Of a stretch of DNA of 64,000 nt, positions 1-8,725 are shown one piece after another. The notes under the pieces were generated by a model. The model did not search any database. It worked only from the letters and a program-made list of their open reading frames with translations, and was not told where the DNA came from. The DNA comes from Vibrio splendidus. GTDB taxonomy: Bacteria > Pseudomonadota > Gammaproteobacteria > Enterobacterales > Vibrionaceae. The stretch is taken from the NCBI RefSeq assembly GCF_002873455.1, contig NZ_MCUN01000001.1:274673-338672 (forward strand), in the 5' to 3' direction. A program made the translations under genes and the position numbers. Numbering within the stretch: position 1 is the stretch's first letter; each line of letters starts with the position of its first letter.

Positions 1-530
1 CCGGTCGAAGGGCTGCATTGCACGCATTACGCATTGAAGGTTGCGATTGTCTTGAGCTGCCCATCGGTAAACACCGATCGCCGGTTTGGCCCGCTGGTTG
101 GATTGGAAGTATTTCTCATACTGATGATCTAGCGGTAGCGACTGTTAGTTCACTAGGTGACGTGAGCCTTGTTGGTTTGGATGTTGAAGAGCTCATCAAT
201 GAAAACCTGGTTATGTCACTGATGCCTATGTTTGTTAGTCCTCAAGAAAGAAAGCACTTAGCCGGGACTCACCTTCCCATTCAATGGTTTGTCACCTTAG
301 TGTTCTCCGCTAAGGAGAGTATTTTTAAAGCCATCTATCCCTATGTTAAGACCTATTTAGAGTTCAGCGACTCAAAGTTAATGAGTGTCGATATGGATAA
401 AGGCGAGGCACATTTTAAACTGTGTGAACGCGGAGAGAAAGCGTTTGGTGAAGCACTAAATCTATGTGTGTATTTCTTTTTTAAGCAAGGTAAAGTTTAT
501 ACATTGGTACGCGAACCTCGCCAAGCTTGA
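1..530 (+). CDS. 4'-phosphopantetheinyl transferase, EntD-type (5' end cut off by window)
   Basis: Transfers the phosphopantetheine arm of CoA to a carrier protein of a siderophore, polyketide or fatty-acid synthase. Visible motifs in order are GSISHT, GLDVEE and FSAKESIFKAIY, the usual order in the EntD/Sfp superfamily, with the Mg-binding Asp and Glu in the second and the Lys/Glu pair in the third. The frame stays open to the window edge and the residues before the first possible start (GRAALHALR) still look like the family, so the true start is upstream and a TTG at 18 is not the real one. The carrier-protein partner lies outside the window, so the pathway cannot be named. Confidence 0.85.
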   Translation, partial: GRRAALHALRIEGCDCLELPIGKHRSPVWPAGWIGSISHTDDLAVATVSSLGDVSLVGLDVEELINENLVMSLMPMFVSPQERKHLAGTHLPIQWFVTLVFSAKESIFKAIYPYVKTYLEFSDSKLMSVDMDKGEAHFKLCERGEKAFGEALNLCVYFFFKQGKVYTLVREPRQA

Positions 531-692
531 TTAACTCCAGAAATTGTTTGTATATATTTCTAAGTCTTTTTGTACCTAAATGTGGACTATTGGCATTATT
601 TGGGGCTCATGTGCCTTTTTCTTAAGATACATCTTGTTGATATCATTTATTTTTTCTAGCATGTAACTAAGAGAAATGGATTAGAGGCTCTA

Positions 693-1724
693 ATGATAAT
701 CTGGTTACAACTCAAACGTTGGGTCAAAGCGAATATCTTTGTTTTGAATGGCAAAAACCTACTGTTCACTTTTCTTGGCTACATAGTTCTATCGTGGTTG
801 ATGCTGTATTTGGCAGGTGAAACAGATTTAACCAGTTCGGTTACCATATTCGCTTACTACTTGGTGGTGACGGCTTCTACAGTTGGTTATGGTGATTTGT
901 CACCGAGCACGGCTGCGGGGCAGTGGATAGTCATTCTATTTGTGATTCCGGGTGGGTTGAGCCTTTTTGCTGCGTTACTGGGTAAGGTGGCGACAGAAGG
1001 TGTTGAATATTGGCGAGCGGGCTTGCTAGGGAAAAGGAGAGTTAGAGTGGACAACCACATTTTGATGTTGGGGTGGAATGAACAAAGAACTATTCACCTC
1101 ATCCGCATGCTGCAACACGAGGAAACGGGTAAGCGACCAATCGTATTATGTACTCGTTCAGATATCGAAAACCCGTTACCCGGTGAAATCAATTTCGTCA
1201 AAGTAAACAGCTACACAGATGGCAAAGAGATGGAGAAAACGGGTATTGAGTCTGCGAGTTGCATCCTGATTGATAACCCAGAAGACGACATTACCCTGTC
1301 TGCAGCACTTTACTGTGCTAACCGAAATCCGAAAGCTCACTTACTGGTTTATTTTAAAGATGAAGCGTTGAGCGACCTACTACACAAACATTGTCCAAAC
1401 TCTGAATGTATTCCGGCTGTGGGTGCAGAGATGCTAGCAAAGGCTGCGGTAGACCCAGGTTCAAGTGCGCTTCATCAAGAGCTATTGAGCTCAACAAGAG
1501 GTATGACACAGTATTCAACGTATTTCCCTGAAGGCGCCGATCCTGTCACCGTCGCGCCTATTTTCTCTGTGTTTAAAGAGAAGTACAAAGCAACGCTGAT
1601 CGCGATTGATACGGGGGATGGTATTGAACTTAACCCAGAACTAGACCAAGTTGTCAGCAGCGGTACTAAACTATTTTATATCGCCGACGAGCGAATTGAT
1701 GACTTCGATTGGAAAGGTTTTTAA
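693..1724 (+). CDS. two-TM potassium channel with RCK (TrkA-N) domain
   Basis: Predicted inner-membrane K+ channel of 343 residues. Two hydrophobic segments (about 22-42 and 75-98) flank a pore loop with the selectivity filter TVGYGD at residues 63-68, the MthK/KcsA plan. From about residue 115 a cytosolic Rossmann-like RCK/TrkA-N domain follows (start HILMLGWNEQ), usually the ligand-gated regulatory part. A divergent C-terminal region (about 270-343) may be an RCK C-lobe. The gene stands alone and ends in a strong terminator. The channel assignment is secure; the gating ligand is unknown. Confidence 0.85.
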   Translation: MIIWLQLKRWVKANIFVLNGKNLLFTFLGYIVLSWLMLYLAGETDLTSSVTIFAYYLVVTASTVGYGDLSPSTAAGQWIVILFVIPGGLSLFAALLGKVATEGVEYWRAGLLGKRRVRVDNHILMLGWNEQRTIHLIRMLQHEETGKRPIVLCTRSDIENPLPGEINFVKVNSYTDGKEMEKTGIESASCILIDNPEDDITLSAALYCANRNPKAHLLVYFKDEALSDLLHKHCPNSECIPAVGAEMLAKAAVDPGSSALHQELLSSTRGMTQYSTYFPEGADPVTVAPIFSVFKEKYKATLIAIDTGDGIELNPELDQVVSSGTKLFYIADERIDDFDWKGF

Positions 1725-1754
1725 ATCTATTATTTTAATCTCGCCCAACAACGA

Positions 1755-1779
1755 AAAAGGCCTCATTGTGAGGCCTTTT
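1755..1779. terminator. bidirectional rho-independent terminator
   Basis: Perfect 11-bp inverted repeat (arms 1755-1765 and 1769-1779) with a 3-nt loop. The arms begin with A-runs and end with T-runs, so it serves both the channel gene on + and the convergent UPF0149 gene on -. Confidence 0.85.
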
Positions 1780-1800
1780 GGGTCTGTATAAAGCTAACTT

Positions 1801-2370
1801 TTATTGAGTTTCAGCCAGTGCAATACCACGCTGCGTTAATCCGCAAAGCATTACAGGAACAGCGTTAAAGATCTCTTCAAATTGCTCAAGGCCTTCGATG
1901 CCTTGTTCAGCAAGTGTAGCAATGGAAGTTTCTGGATCGTAAAGCATGCTTAGTGAAAGCAACACGCCGCCGATTAATGCGTTGTCTTCGCTGTCTTCTG
2001 GCATCAGTGTTTCCCAATCATCACGGGCGATCTGCCAGCCTTGAAGTAAGCCTTCACAGAAGTCGCGAGCCGCGGTATTCACCACTTCTGCATCATCCAA
2101 TTGGCAAGCTTCAGGCCAAACCCACGTTCCTTCAATTAGCTCAGGACGCGTTTTATTCCAAAGCGTGATGATAACTTCAATGTAGCTCTCTAGCTGCTCA
2201 CCGTCCGTAAAAGGCGCGACTTCTTCGCCACCCCATAAGAACGGTAGCCATTCATGAGGGGTTAACACATTAGGTGCAGCTGCCATTGCAGTGACAAAGC
2301 CCATTGTTTTGTGTTCTGTGATTAGCTTTCCTTCCAACTCTGGAAGCGCAAGAATATCTTGTAAAGTCAA
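1801..2370 (-). CDS. UPF0149 (YgfB/YecA-like) family protein
   Basis: Cytosolic 189-residue acidic protein with the UPF0149 pattern: helical repeats, a GFVTAMAAAP segment near residue 24 followed by PHEWLPFLWGG, and the later ARDFCEGLLQGW segment. It lacks the C-terminal SEC-C zinc motif found in longer YecA proteins, so it is the domain-only form. Function in Vibrio is unknown; I infer no specific role. It starts at an ATG about 80 bp from the divergent hybrid kinase gene. Confidence 0.7.
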   Translation of the reverse strand: MTLQDILALPELEGKLITEHKTMGFVTAMAAAPNVLTPHEWLPFLWGGEEVAPFTDGEQLESYIEVIITLWNKTRPELIEGTWVWPEACQLDDAEVVNTAARDFCEGLLQGWQIARDDWETLMPEDSEDNALIGGVLLSLSMLYDPETSIATLAEQGIEGLEQFEEIFNAVPVMLCGLTQRGIALAETQ

Positions 2371-2508
2371 AGTGAGGTACCGTAAAAGGGAACATATTTG
2401 CGCTTATAGTACCAATGAACTTGTGCCAATCAAGCTTCAATCTAAAAAGGCTTGATGTCATGGATGATAAACACTAGGTTTAACAGAAAAGAAAACAATA
2501 AAAGAATT

Positions 2509-4995
2509 ATGCAGATACGGTCGTCTTTAAAGAAAAAAAGTATGGTAGCGCTTGGGTTCTACCTTGCGATGTTTATTGCCATTGTCGGTAGTGTGACGTA
2601 TTACGTCGTAGAATCCCCTGTGCGTGGGAAATTACAACAAAACCTCGACTTACGTACCCAACTTTTATCCGCATTGATTACAGAGCCACTCAGCAGCTCA
2701 GAAGGCTTTGTAGATAGTCTAGTTGGCTTTGCTCAAGCACATCGCAACGGTGATGACGTTGTTCCGCTCTTCAAGTCCATGTTAGCGGCGAGCGATGATA
2801 CGATCGTCAGTGCCGGAATTTGGCCTGAACCTTTTGGGCTTGACTCTAAAAAGCGTCTTAACAGCCACTTTTTCAATAAAGCCGACGATGGAAAAATTGA
2901 TCAGCTGTTCTCTTACAACAATCCTAAGAATACCCCTTATCAAGAAGAGTATTGGTACACCTCTGTCGTCGAAAAAAAACAAGGAACGATCTCTTGGAGC
3001 GATGTGTATATCGACCCATACACACACGTTCGAATGATTACTGCTTCATCTCCTTATTATTACGACGGCATTTTTGCTGGCGTTGCGACGGTGGATCTCT
3101 CGCTCGAAGAGTTACTAGGTTTTATCAAGAACCACGCCGAAGAATACAATCTTGGCATTACGCTCAGAGATAAACTCAATCAAGTGTTGGTTTCTCATAA
3201 CTTCAATCTCGTTGAAGGGATCTACATCAGTAGCAACCAATTTGGTGACTTTGGTTGGCAAGTGGATGTGGTGAACTCCAAGTCACTTGTAGCAGACGAA
3301 GTATTTCGTCAGGTGATGAGCATTGAAGGCGGTATTGTGCCGCTACTACTGTTGTGTGTGATGGCGGGCTATTACTTATTGAACCGCTATTTGATTAACC
3401 CAATTACAACGATTGCCGTCAAAGTGGATAGTTCGAAAGCAGGCGAAATCATAGATGTTGACTACTCAAGTGATGACGAGATTGGTCATTTGATTAAAAC
3501 GTTCAACGAAAAGACTATTTACCTTGAAGCGGAAAAGGTTAAAGCTCAGGCATCCACCAATGCTAAAACTGCTTTTCTTGCTACTCTCTCACATGAAATC
3601 CGCACCCCTATGAATGGGGTATTGGGTACTGCTCAGATCCTATTAAAAACACCTCTAAATTCTGAACAAGAGAAGCATCTTAAGAGTTTGTATGAGTCTG
3701 GTGATCACATGATGACCTTGCTCAACGAGATCTTAGACTTTTCGAAGATCGAGCAGGGTAGATTGGATCTTGATGAGACCCGTTTCCCATTAGATTCGAT
3801 CATCGGCAGTATCAACAGTGTTTACTACACACTATCTTCCGAGAAAGGGCTTCAATTCAAAGTGTACTCTGAGGTGCCTTCTGGTCGTTGGTACTTCTCA
3901 GATAAAGCACGTCTACGACAAATCTTGTTTAATTTATTGAACAACGCGGTGAAGTTTACCTCCAGAGGGTTTGTCGAGGTGTACCTGAAAGAAGTCGTAG
4001 AGGGCAGTGACACCTACCTTAGTATTCGAGTTCGCGACACCGGAATTGGTATATCTAAAGAAGCTCAAAAGCGTATTTTCAAACCTTTCGAACAAGCGGA
4101 GTCTTCCACAACAAGGCGCTTTGGTGGTACAGGCCTTGGCTTGGCGATTGTGAAGAAAATTGCCCAACTAATGGATGGTAGTATCACCGTTACCAGTGAA
4201 GAGGGAATAGGCACGAGCTTTGATGTACGTTTGAAGATTCAGCCATGCCAACCTGGAGAAATAGAGAGCTTGCCACACAAGAAGTTAGATTACTCTGGCT
4301 TAAAAGTACTAATTGTGGAGGACAACCGAACCAATACGGTCATAATTGAAACCTTCATGAGCAGTAAAGGCTTCACCTGTAAGAGCGTTGAGAATGGTGA
4401 GCTAGCGATACAGGCCGTGGTGGCCGAGCGTTTTGATTTGGTACTTATGGACAATCATATGCCGGTGATGGACGGTGTTGAATCAACCACTGCGATTCGT
4501 GCTTTGATAGGCGATGTATCATCGGTACTTGTATTTGGTTGTACGGCTGATGTCTTTAAAGAGACTCGCGAACGTATGCTTGGTGCGGGCGTGGACTATA
4601 TTATCGCTAAGCCGATTGATGAACGTGAACTCGATGATGCGTTGTTTCGCTATTCAAACAAGCTCTACCAATACCATGAAGTAAAAGAGCATGATCTTGA
4701 AAGCCAAGAAGTAGAAAAACATGATTCAAAAAGTAAAAGCGAGTCACTGCCTAAGCCTGATCTGCGAAACAAAGACAATACAGAAGAACTTCTAGTCACG
4801 CTTTACGTGGCACTCGAAGACAATAATCTAGAGTTGATTCAATTTGCGTTAGAAAATCTGCGCGTTCACGTCAAGCCTATGAACAATACAGAACTTACCT
4901 ATCAAGTTGATAAAGCATTAGAACAGGTATCTCTGGGACGGCGTCCTTCTCAAGATGTTATCAATATCATTACTGTAAATATACCCATGGCCTAG
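2509..4995 (+). CDS. hybrid sensor histidine kinase with periplasmic sensor, HAMP-like, HisKA, HATPase and REC domains
   Basis: Inner-membrane signalling kinase. With the chosen start it has a TM segment (about residues 15-37), a periplasmic Cache-like sensor with the IWPEPFGLD segment and repeated aromatic motifs, a second TM near 275-295, and a HAMP-like linker. A HisKA H-box (SHEIRTPMNG, His near 361), N/G1/G2 ATPase boxes (LLNNAVKF, DTGIGIS, GTGLGLAI) and a receiver domain with phospho-Asp in VLMDNHMP (about 648) follow. The last 120 residues hold a charged linker and a helical segment without a recognisable HPt HxxKG motif, so phosphate must go to a separate HPt protein. No response regulator is adjacent. 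Start is uncertain: in-frame ATGs at 2455 and 2464 have an AAGG upstream and would add 15-18 residues. Confidence 0.85.
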   Translation: MQIRSSLKKKSMVALGFYLAMFIAIVGSVTYYVVESPVRGKLQQNLDLRTQLLSALITEPLSSSEGFVDSLVGFAQAHRNGDDVVPLFKSMLAASDDTIVSAGIWPEPFGLDSKKRLNSHFFNKADDGKIDQLFSYNNPKNTPYQEEYWYTSVVEKKQGTISWSDVYIDPYTHVRMITASSPYYYDGIFAGVATVDLSLEELLGFIKNHAEEYNLGITLRDKLNQVLVSHNFNLVEGIYISSNQFGDFGWQVDVVNSKSLVADEVFRQVMSIEGGIVPLLLLCVMAGYYLLNRYLINPITTIAVKVDSSKAGEIIDVDYSSDDEIGHLIKTFNEKTIYLEAEKVKAQASTNAKTAFLATLSHEIRTPMNGVLGTAQILLKTPLNSEQEKHLKSLYESGDHMMTLLNEILDFSKIEQGRLDLDETRFPLDSIIGSINSVYYTLSSEKGLQFKVYSEVPSGRWYFSDKARLRQILFNLLNNAVKFTSRGFVEVYLKEVVEGSDTYLSIRVRDTGIGISKEAQKRIFKPFEQAESSTTRRFGGTGLGLAIVKKIAQLMDGSITVTSEEGIGTSFDVRLKIQPCQPGEIESLPHKKLDYSGLKVLIVEDNRTNTVIIETFMSSKGFTCKSVENGELAIQAVVAERFDLVLMDNHMPVMDGVESTTAIRALIGDVSSVLVFGCTADVFKETRERMLGAGVDYIIAKPIDERELDDALFRYSNKLYQYHEVKEHDLESQEVEKHDSKSKSESLPKPDLRNKDNTEELLVTLYVALEDNNLELIQFALENLRVHVKPMNNTELTYQVDKALEQVSLGRRPSQDVINIITVNIPMA

Positions 4996-4997
4996 AT

Positions 4998-5024
4998 GTT
5001 GTTTAATTACAGAAAGTAAACAAC
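4998..5024 (+). terminator. possible terminator hairpin after hybrid kinase
   Basis: 8-bp perfect inverted repeat (4998-5005 with 5017-5024), 11-nt loop, 3 nt after the stop region. There is no T-tract behind it, so termination is weakly supported. Confidence 0.35.
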
Positions 5025-5243
5025 GAATTGTCCAACATTTGACCTCGACAATGTTTTTTGGTTGAAGTAACTGCTTTTTAAGTGGTTTTTGGTTGTTAAT
5101 TTACAACTTGATTTTTAATTTAGAATGTATGACTGCTAATCTTGTGGTTTAATGGCGACATTAACTGGTAGGGCGTGAATATGCCTTGTTTATGTGTTAC
5201 TAAATCACTCAATAAGCAGTGATATATTTTAGGTTTAGCATCA

Positions 5244-5693
5244 ATGAAGTCTCGTGGTCCATTTTGTATTCGAAACGCAGCGGCGGATACATTTGCTATG
5301 GTCGTTTTCTGCTTTATATCTGGCATGATCGTAGAAGTGTTTATTTCTGGTATGACGTTTGAGCAATCTCTTGCTTCTCGAACGTTATCTATTCCGGTAA
5401 ACATAGCTATCGCTTGGCCTTATGGTGTTTTTCGTGATTGGTTCTTGCGCAATGGTGCAAAGCTTTCACAAAGTTCATTGATGAAGAATATATCTGACCT
5501 CTTAGCTTATGTACTGTTCCAATCACCTGTGTATGCCGGTATTTTGTTGGCGGTAGGTGCTTCAGGCGACCAGATCGTTACGGCTGTAACCAGTAATGCA
5601 GTTATCTCGTGTGGAATGGGCGTACTTTATGGCTACTTCCTAGATATGTGCCGTAAATGGTTTCGAGTTCCGGGCTACTATCAACAAGCTTAA
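5244..5693 (+). CDS. alaE: L-alanine exporter AlaE
   Basis: Small inner-membrane exporter of L-alanine, 149 residues, the same length as E. coli AlaE as I remember it. It shares signature stretches such as [42 protein letters not shown] and [12 protein letters not shown]. Four hydrophobic segments are evident. In E. coli it exports excess alanine. It stands alone between a 250-bp spacer and the tRNA-Ser gene. The SD is weak (AGG about 11 nt upstream of ATG). Confidence 0.92.
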   Translation: MKSRGPFCIRNAAADTFAMVVFCFISGMIVEVFISGMTFEQSLASRTLSIPVNIAIAWPYGVFRDWFLRNGAKLSQSSLMKNISDLLAYVLFQSPVYAGILLAVGASGDQIVTAVTSNAVISCGMGVLYGYFLDMCRKWFRVPGYYQQA

Positions 5694-5806
5694 GAAAAGC
5701 AACAAGCGTAAGTGCAGCGAAAGAATGAAATTTGGTTTGTTTTTGATCTAATGAGTTAATTTGTAATCGAACAAACTGAAAAAGGCACTTTTTTTGATAA
5801 TGCCTC

Positions 5807-5835
5807 TTGACCAAAGCAAGCAGAATCAATAAAGT
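5807..5835 (+). promoter_or_regulatory. sigma70 promoter of tRNA-Ser
   Basis: -35 TTGACC at 5807-5812, 17-bp spacer, -10 TAAAGT at 5830-5835, then a GC-rich AGCGCC discriminator typical of stringently controlled stable-RNA promoters. It lies about 35 bp before the mature tRNA 5' end. Confidence 0.65.
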
Positions 5836-5873
5836 AGCGCCTCGTTGAGTAACAAGCTCAACACACAATTTGT

Positions 5874-5964
5874 GGAAGGATGGCTGAGTGGCTTAAGGCG
5901 CTCGCCTGGAAAGCGAGTATACGTTTATAGCGTATCTGGGGTTCAAATCCCCATCCTTCCACCA
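5874..5964 (+). tRNA. tRNA-Ser (anticodon GGA)
   Basis: 91-nt class II tRNA with encoded CCA. Acceptor arms GGAAGGA/TCCTTCC, D-arm with GGCTGAGTGG, anticodon stem CTCGC/GCGAG around loop CTGGAAA giving anticodon GGA (UCC/UCU codons), a long variable arm (TATACG...CGTATC) and TTCAAAT T-loop. The discriminator is A, while the E. coli serine tRNAs I know have G. Confidence 0.95.
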
Positions 5965-5970
5965 CTATTC

Positions 5971-5999
5971 AAAACCCTAGCAGAAATGCTGGGGTTTTC
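5971..5999 (+). terminator. terminator of tRNA-Ser
   Basis: 12-bp stem with one G-T wobble (5971-5982 with 5987-5998), GAAA tetraloop and TTTTCT tail, starting 7 nt after the tRNA CCA end. Confidence 0.85.
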
Positions 6000-6200
6000 T
6001 CGTTTCAGAGCCCCTCATATTCTACTTCATTTGCATCCATCCCTAGTTTCTCCAATGTTCAATTTTACTATGGCGATTTCGTTACTGTTTATTGGTAAAG
6101 GTTTGATTGAATGATCTGAAGTATTCACTACCAGAGTCTGTTATTGGTGGCTTTATTTATGCTAAGACCATTATATTTTTGAAATCCAAATCACCTTTAG

Positions 6201-6992
6201 CCTAGATGTCAGAGACTTTTTACCTCTCTGCCTCTCTACTTTTTTTCTGGCATCTGGCTCCAAGCTGACATTAAAACACTGATTAAAGGCGTGCGACCGT
6301 TGTTCTCTCTATTGTTTCTTGCTGCCGTCTTTGTCGTGTTGCAAAACGTGATTGGATTGGCTGTTGCTTCTGGCTTTGAATAGACACTAAAGCTGGTTTG
6401 TTGTCGGGCTCTATGAGCTCAATAGGTGGCGTAGGTACAACGTTGGCTTGGGCACCAATGTTTGTGGAAGAGTTTGGTATTGCTAACGCGTTCGAGATCG
6501 GTGTGGTGTCAAATACGGTTGGTTTGATAGCGGCGTGTGTTATTGGTGGCTCAATTTCCAACGACTTGTTTAATAAACATAAAATTAGCCCGTCGAATGA
6601 AGAAGATGTGACGGTTGGTGCATTTCAAGAAAGCGAAACACGCACTGAATTGAGTCACTATGGCGTTTATGGGGCTGCGGATCTGGGATCTCGATGGACT
6701 GTTTGGTTATATCTCTGTGGTGATGGATATCTAAATCCTCCTTTCGCTTCTGTTTACGCTATTCGTCGTTTATTACCTGATGGGGTGCAACTATGACACG
6801 GTAGTGATATGTTCAGGCTTCGGTGCTATTTCTCTTGGTTTGACAGCAACAGCAATTGTTAACATGACCGCAGTAACTCATCGTTATGGTGAAAGCCTAC
6901 AAGCTTTCATTGTAGTGCCTTTGCTGTGTGGTTTCTTTGTTGATTTGATTAATGCACAGGTGATTAGCTATTTTTGTAGGGATGTAAGTTAA
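6201..6992 (+). pseudogene. decayed sodium/glutamate symporter (GltS family)
   Basis: Three fragments together resemble parts of GltS but cannot make one protein. Fragment 1 (6201-6380) ends at TAG 6381 after FVVLQNVIGLAVASG. Fragment 2 (from about 6383, another frame) continues with GLLSGSMSSIGGVGTT, the family's LLAGSITLSGGHGT segment, and runs to IGGSISNDLFNKHK. Fragment 3 (to 6992, a third register with an in-frame TAA near 6733) reads FVVYYLMGCNYDTVVI, AISLGLTATAIVNM and FIVVPLLCGFFVDLINA, the C-terminal part. The first ~90 residues and about 100 central residues are missing compared with the ~400-residue family. Open frames of 132 and 70 codons lie inside it but are remnants. Confidence 0.8.
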
Positions 6993-7692
6993 ACAAGTGA
7001 TTCGCAAGAGTCGATGACTAGTAGCTTGTTCAATAGAGTAAGCTACTTATTGCCTTGTTACAAACCCTTCAAATACGATCATACCTTTCATTACCCCATC
7101 TGCTTCTCATCGAGTTTTGCCTCAATTGATATCTTAAATGAAGAGGTGAACCTATTCTACTACACCGCTTAATTATTCCTTTCTATTTTTTTACCCGTAA
7201 TATTTAAACGAGGTTGACTTGCCTGTGATAAAAGTCTTTGACAACCATATTTATAATATCTGTGATTTTTACTGTATGTAAATTAATTTTAAATTCCGAT
7301 GATCATCAGTATAAATAATTATCACAAATTAAGTCTTTAGTATAAATATTTCAGTTAAATTTCTGTTCTGGTTTCTTTTTTTAGGACATTGAAATAGTTT
7401 GTTTTTCAACCATGTTTCTATTTATTATGTTTCTTATCACACTTATAAAAAATATAATTAATTAAATTTTACGGTTTTTTTTATTTTCTGCTTGAGAAAT
7501 TAAATTAGTTTTAACAGTTGGTTATATTGTTGTTTTTGTCATTTGTGTTTCTTGATGAGTGTTAATTGAACAGGAGAAAAATTAAAAGTATAAATTTTCG
7601 ATCGAAAATTAACCATTCTACCGGTGTGGTGATTTGAATGTTATTAAATGAAGATATAACATGCCGGCAAATTTATTAGACCTTGATTCCAT
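6993..7692. other. 700-bp AT-rich region without genes
   Basis: No credible coding frame. The stretch is very AT-rich, especially 7160-7560, with many A and T runs, unlike the flanking genes. It contains a weak 8-bp hairpin at 7020-7047 after the gltS remnant and the palindrome at 7593-7610. It probably carries the promoter of the lipoprotein cluster; AT-richness of this kind is a usual target of H-NS silencing (inference). Confidence 0.6.
7593..7610. promoter_or_regulatory. 18-bp perfect palindrome, possible operator
   Basis: Self-complementary sequence AATTTTCGATCGAAAATT, about 82 bp before the first lipoprotein start. No T-tract follows and the centre has no loop, so a protein-binding site for a dimeric regulator is more likely than a terminator. 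The regulator is unknown. Confidence 0.45.
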
Positions 7693-8676
7693 ATGTTTAC
7701 AAATTTAAAAAGATATCTTGCATTTTTTGTATTTTTTGCAATTGCTTTAACTACTGGCTGTCAGTCAACTAAGCCAACTTGGTATTCGAAACCTCAAGCA
7801 GATGCTAACGAGTATATCTATGCGGTGGCACAGGCAAGAACTTTGTCTCACGCAAAAAAAATTGCAGTGAACAACATTAATGAGAAGCTTTGGACTCAAG
7901 TTGAATCTTCTTTCTATATGCGTGAAACCGCGCGCGAAACGAATGGTACCGGGTTTTCAAATAGCCTAGTAGACAACAAAGTAAACACAAAAACCGAATC
8001 ATTGACCCTCAATGGTATTGAATACGCACATATGGAAGAGAATGATCTCGGTGCATTTGTCGAAGTTAAAATTAAGAAGTCTTTGGTCACTCAGCAGTTA
8101 ATACGTGAGATCCAAGATTTTAACCGAAAATCTCAAAGAGAAATCGCAGCACTGCAGCATGAAGACAAACTGCTCTGGTGGCTTGATAACCATAATTCAT
8201 ATCAAATGCAGCATGAAGCTTCTGTACGCATTGCGATGTTGTCGTCTTTAAAGCCGAGCTATCAAGTCGACGTCAGTTCTATTGAAAAACTGGTTATTAC
8301 ACATGAAAAAGTAAGTAGCGAGATCAATATTCGCCTTTCATCTGATCGAGAATCGCGCAAGGCCGTCCAGTTACTAGGCAACCAACTTTCTGGTTTTAAT
8401 ATTGCCACATCGATATCTAAGAACAAAAATCAAACGCATATTCTAAAAGTTGCATCTGAGCGCCGTAGAAACAAGGTTGGTGATGCATTTATTTCTACAC
8501 TGGTATCGAATGTTGAAGTCGTAAATATGAAATCGAAAACAGTATCTCGTAGTGAAATTATATCGACGGGTAATTCGGTCACTAGCTATAAATATGCTGA
8601 TGAAGGTGCTGCTCGTCACTTCGATGAGCAAGTAAAAGAACAAGGGATTTGGACAGCATTAGGCTTAATTAAATAG
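7693..8676 (+). CDS. LPP20-like outer-membrane lipoprotein
   Basis: 327 residues with a signal peptide ending in lipobox LTTGC (Cys about residue 23); Gln/Ser after the Cys predicts outer-membrane retention. The mature part begins KPTWYSKP and then IYAVAQARTLSHAKKIAVNNI, the 'P-x-WY...A...A' pattern of LPP20-type lipoproteins such as FlgP. The C-terminal ~180 residues show no motif I recognise. There is no good Shine-Dalgarno before the ATG, so translation may be weak or start elsewhere, but the signal peptide supports this start. First gene of the cluster up to 14 kb; function not known. Confidence 0.6.
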   Translation: MFTNLKRYLAFFVFFAIALTTGCQSTKPTWYSKPQADANEYIYAVAQARTLSHAKKIAVNNINEKLWTQVESSFYMRETARETNGTGFSNSLVDNKVNTKTESLTLNGIEYAHMEENDLGAFVEVKIKKSLVTQQLIREIQDFNRKSQREIAALQHEDKLLWWLDNHNSYQMQHEASVRIAMLSSLKPSYQVDVSSIEKLVITHEKVSSEINIRLSSDRESRKAVQLLGNQLSGFNIATSISKNKNQTHILKVASERRRNKVGDAFISTLVSNVEVVNMKSKTVSRSEIISTGNSVTSYKYADEGAARHFDEQVKEQGIWTALGLIK

Positions 8677-8725
8677 CAAACCCCAGATCTGAGAAAAATA
8701 AAATAAACATGTTCGGAGAGAATAT

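Noticed and set aside
5845..6114. Open frame of 89 codons across the tRNA-Ser gene
   Set aside because: It overlaps the tRNA and its terminator and has no protein-like composition or SD.
6283..6561. Minus-strand frame of 92 codons in the gltS remnant
   Set aside because: It is antisense to recognisable GltS fragments and has no SD or family resemblance.
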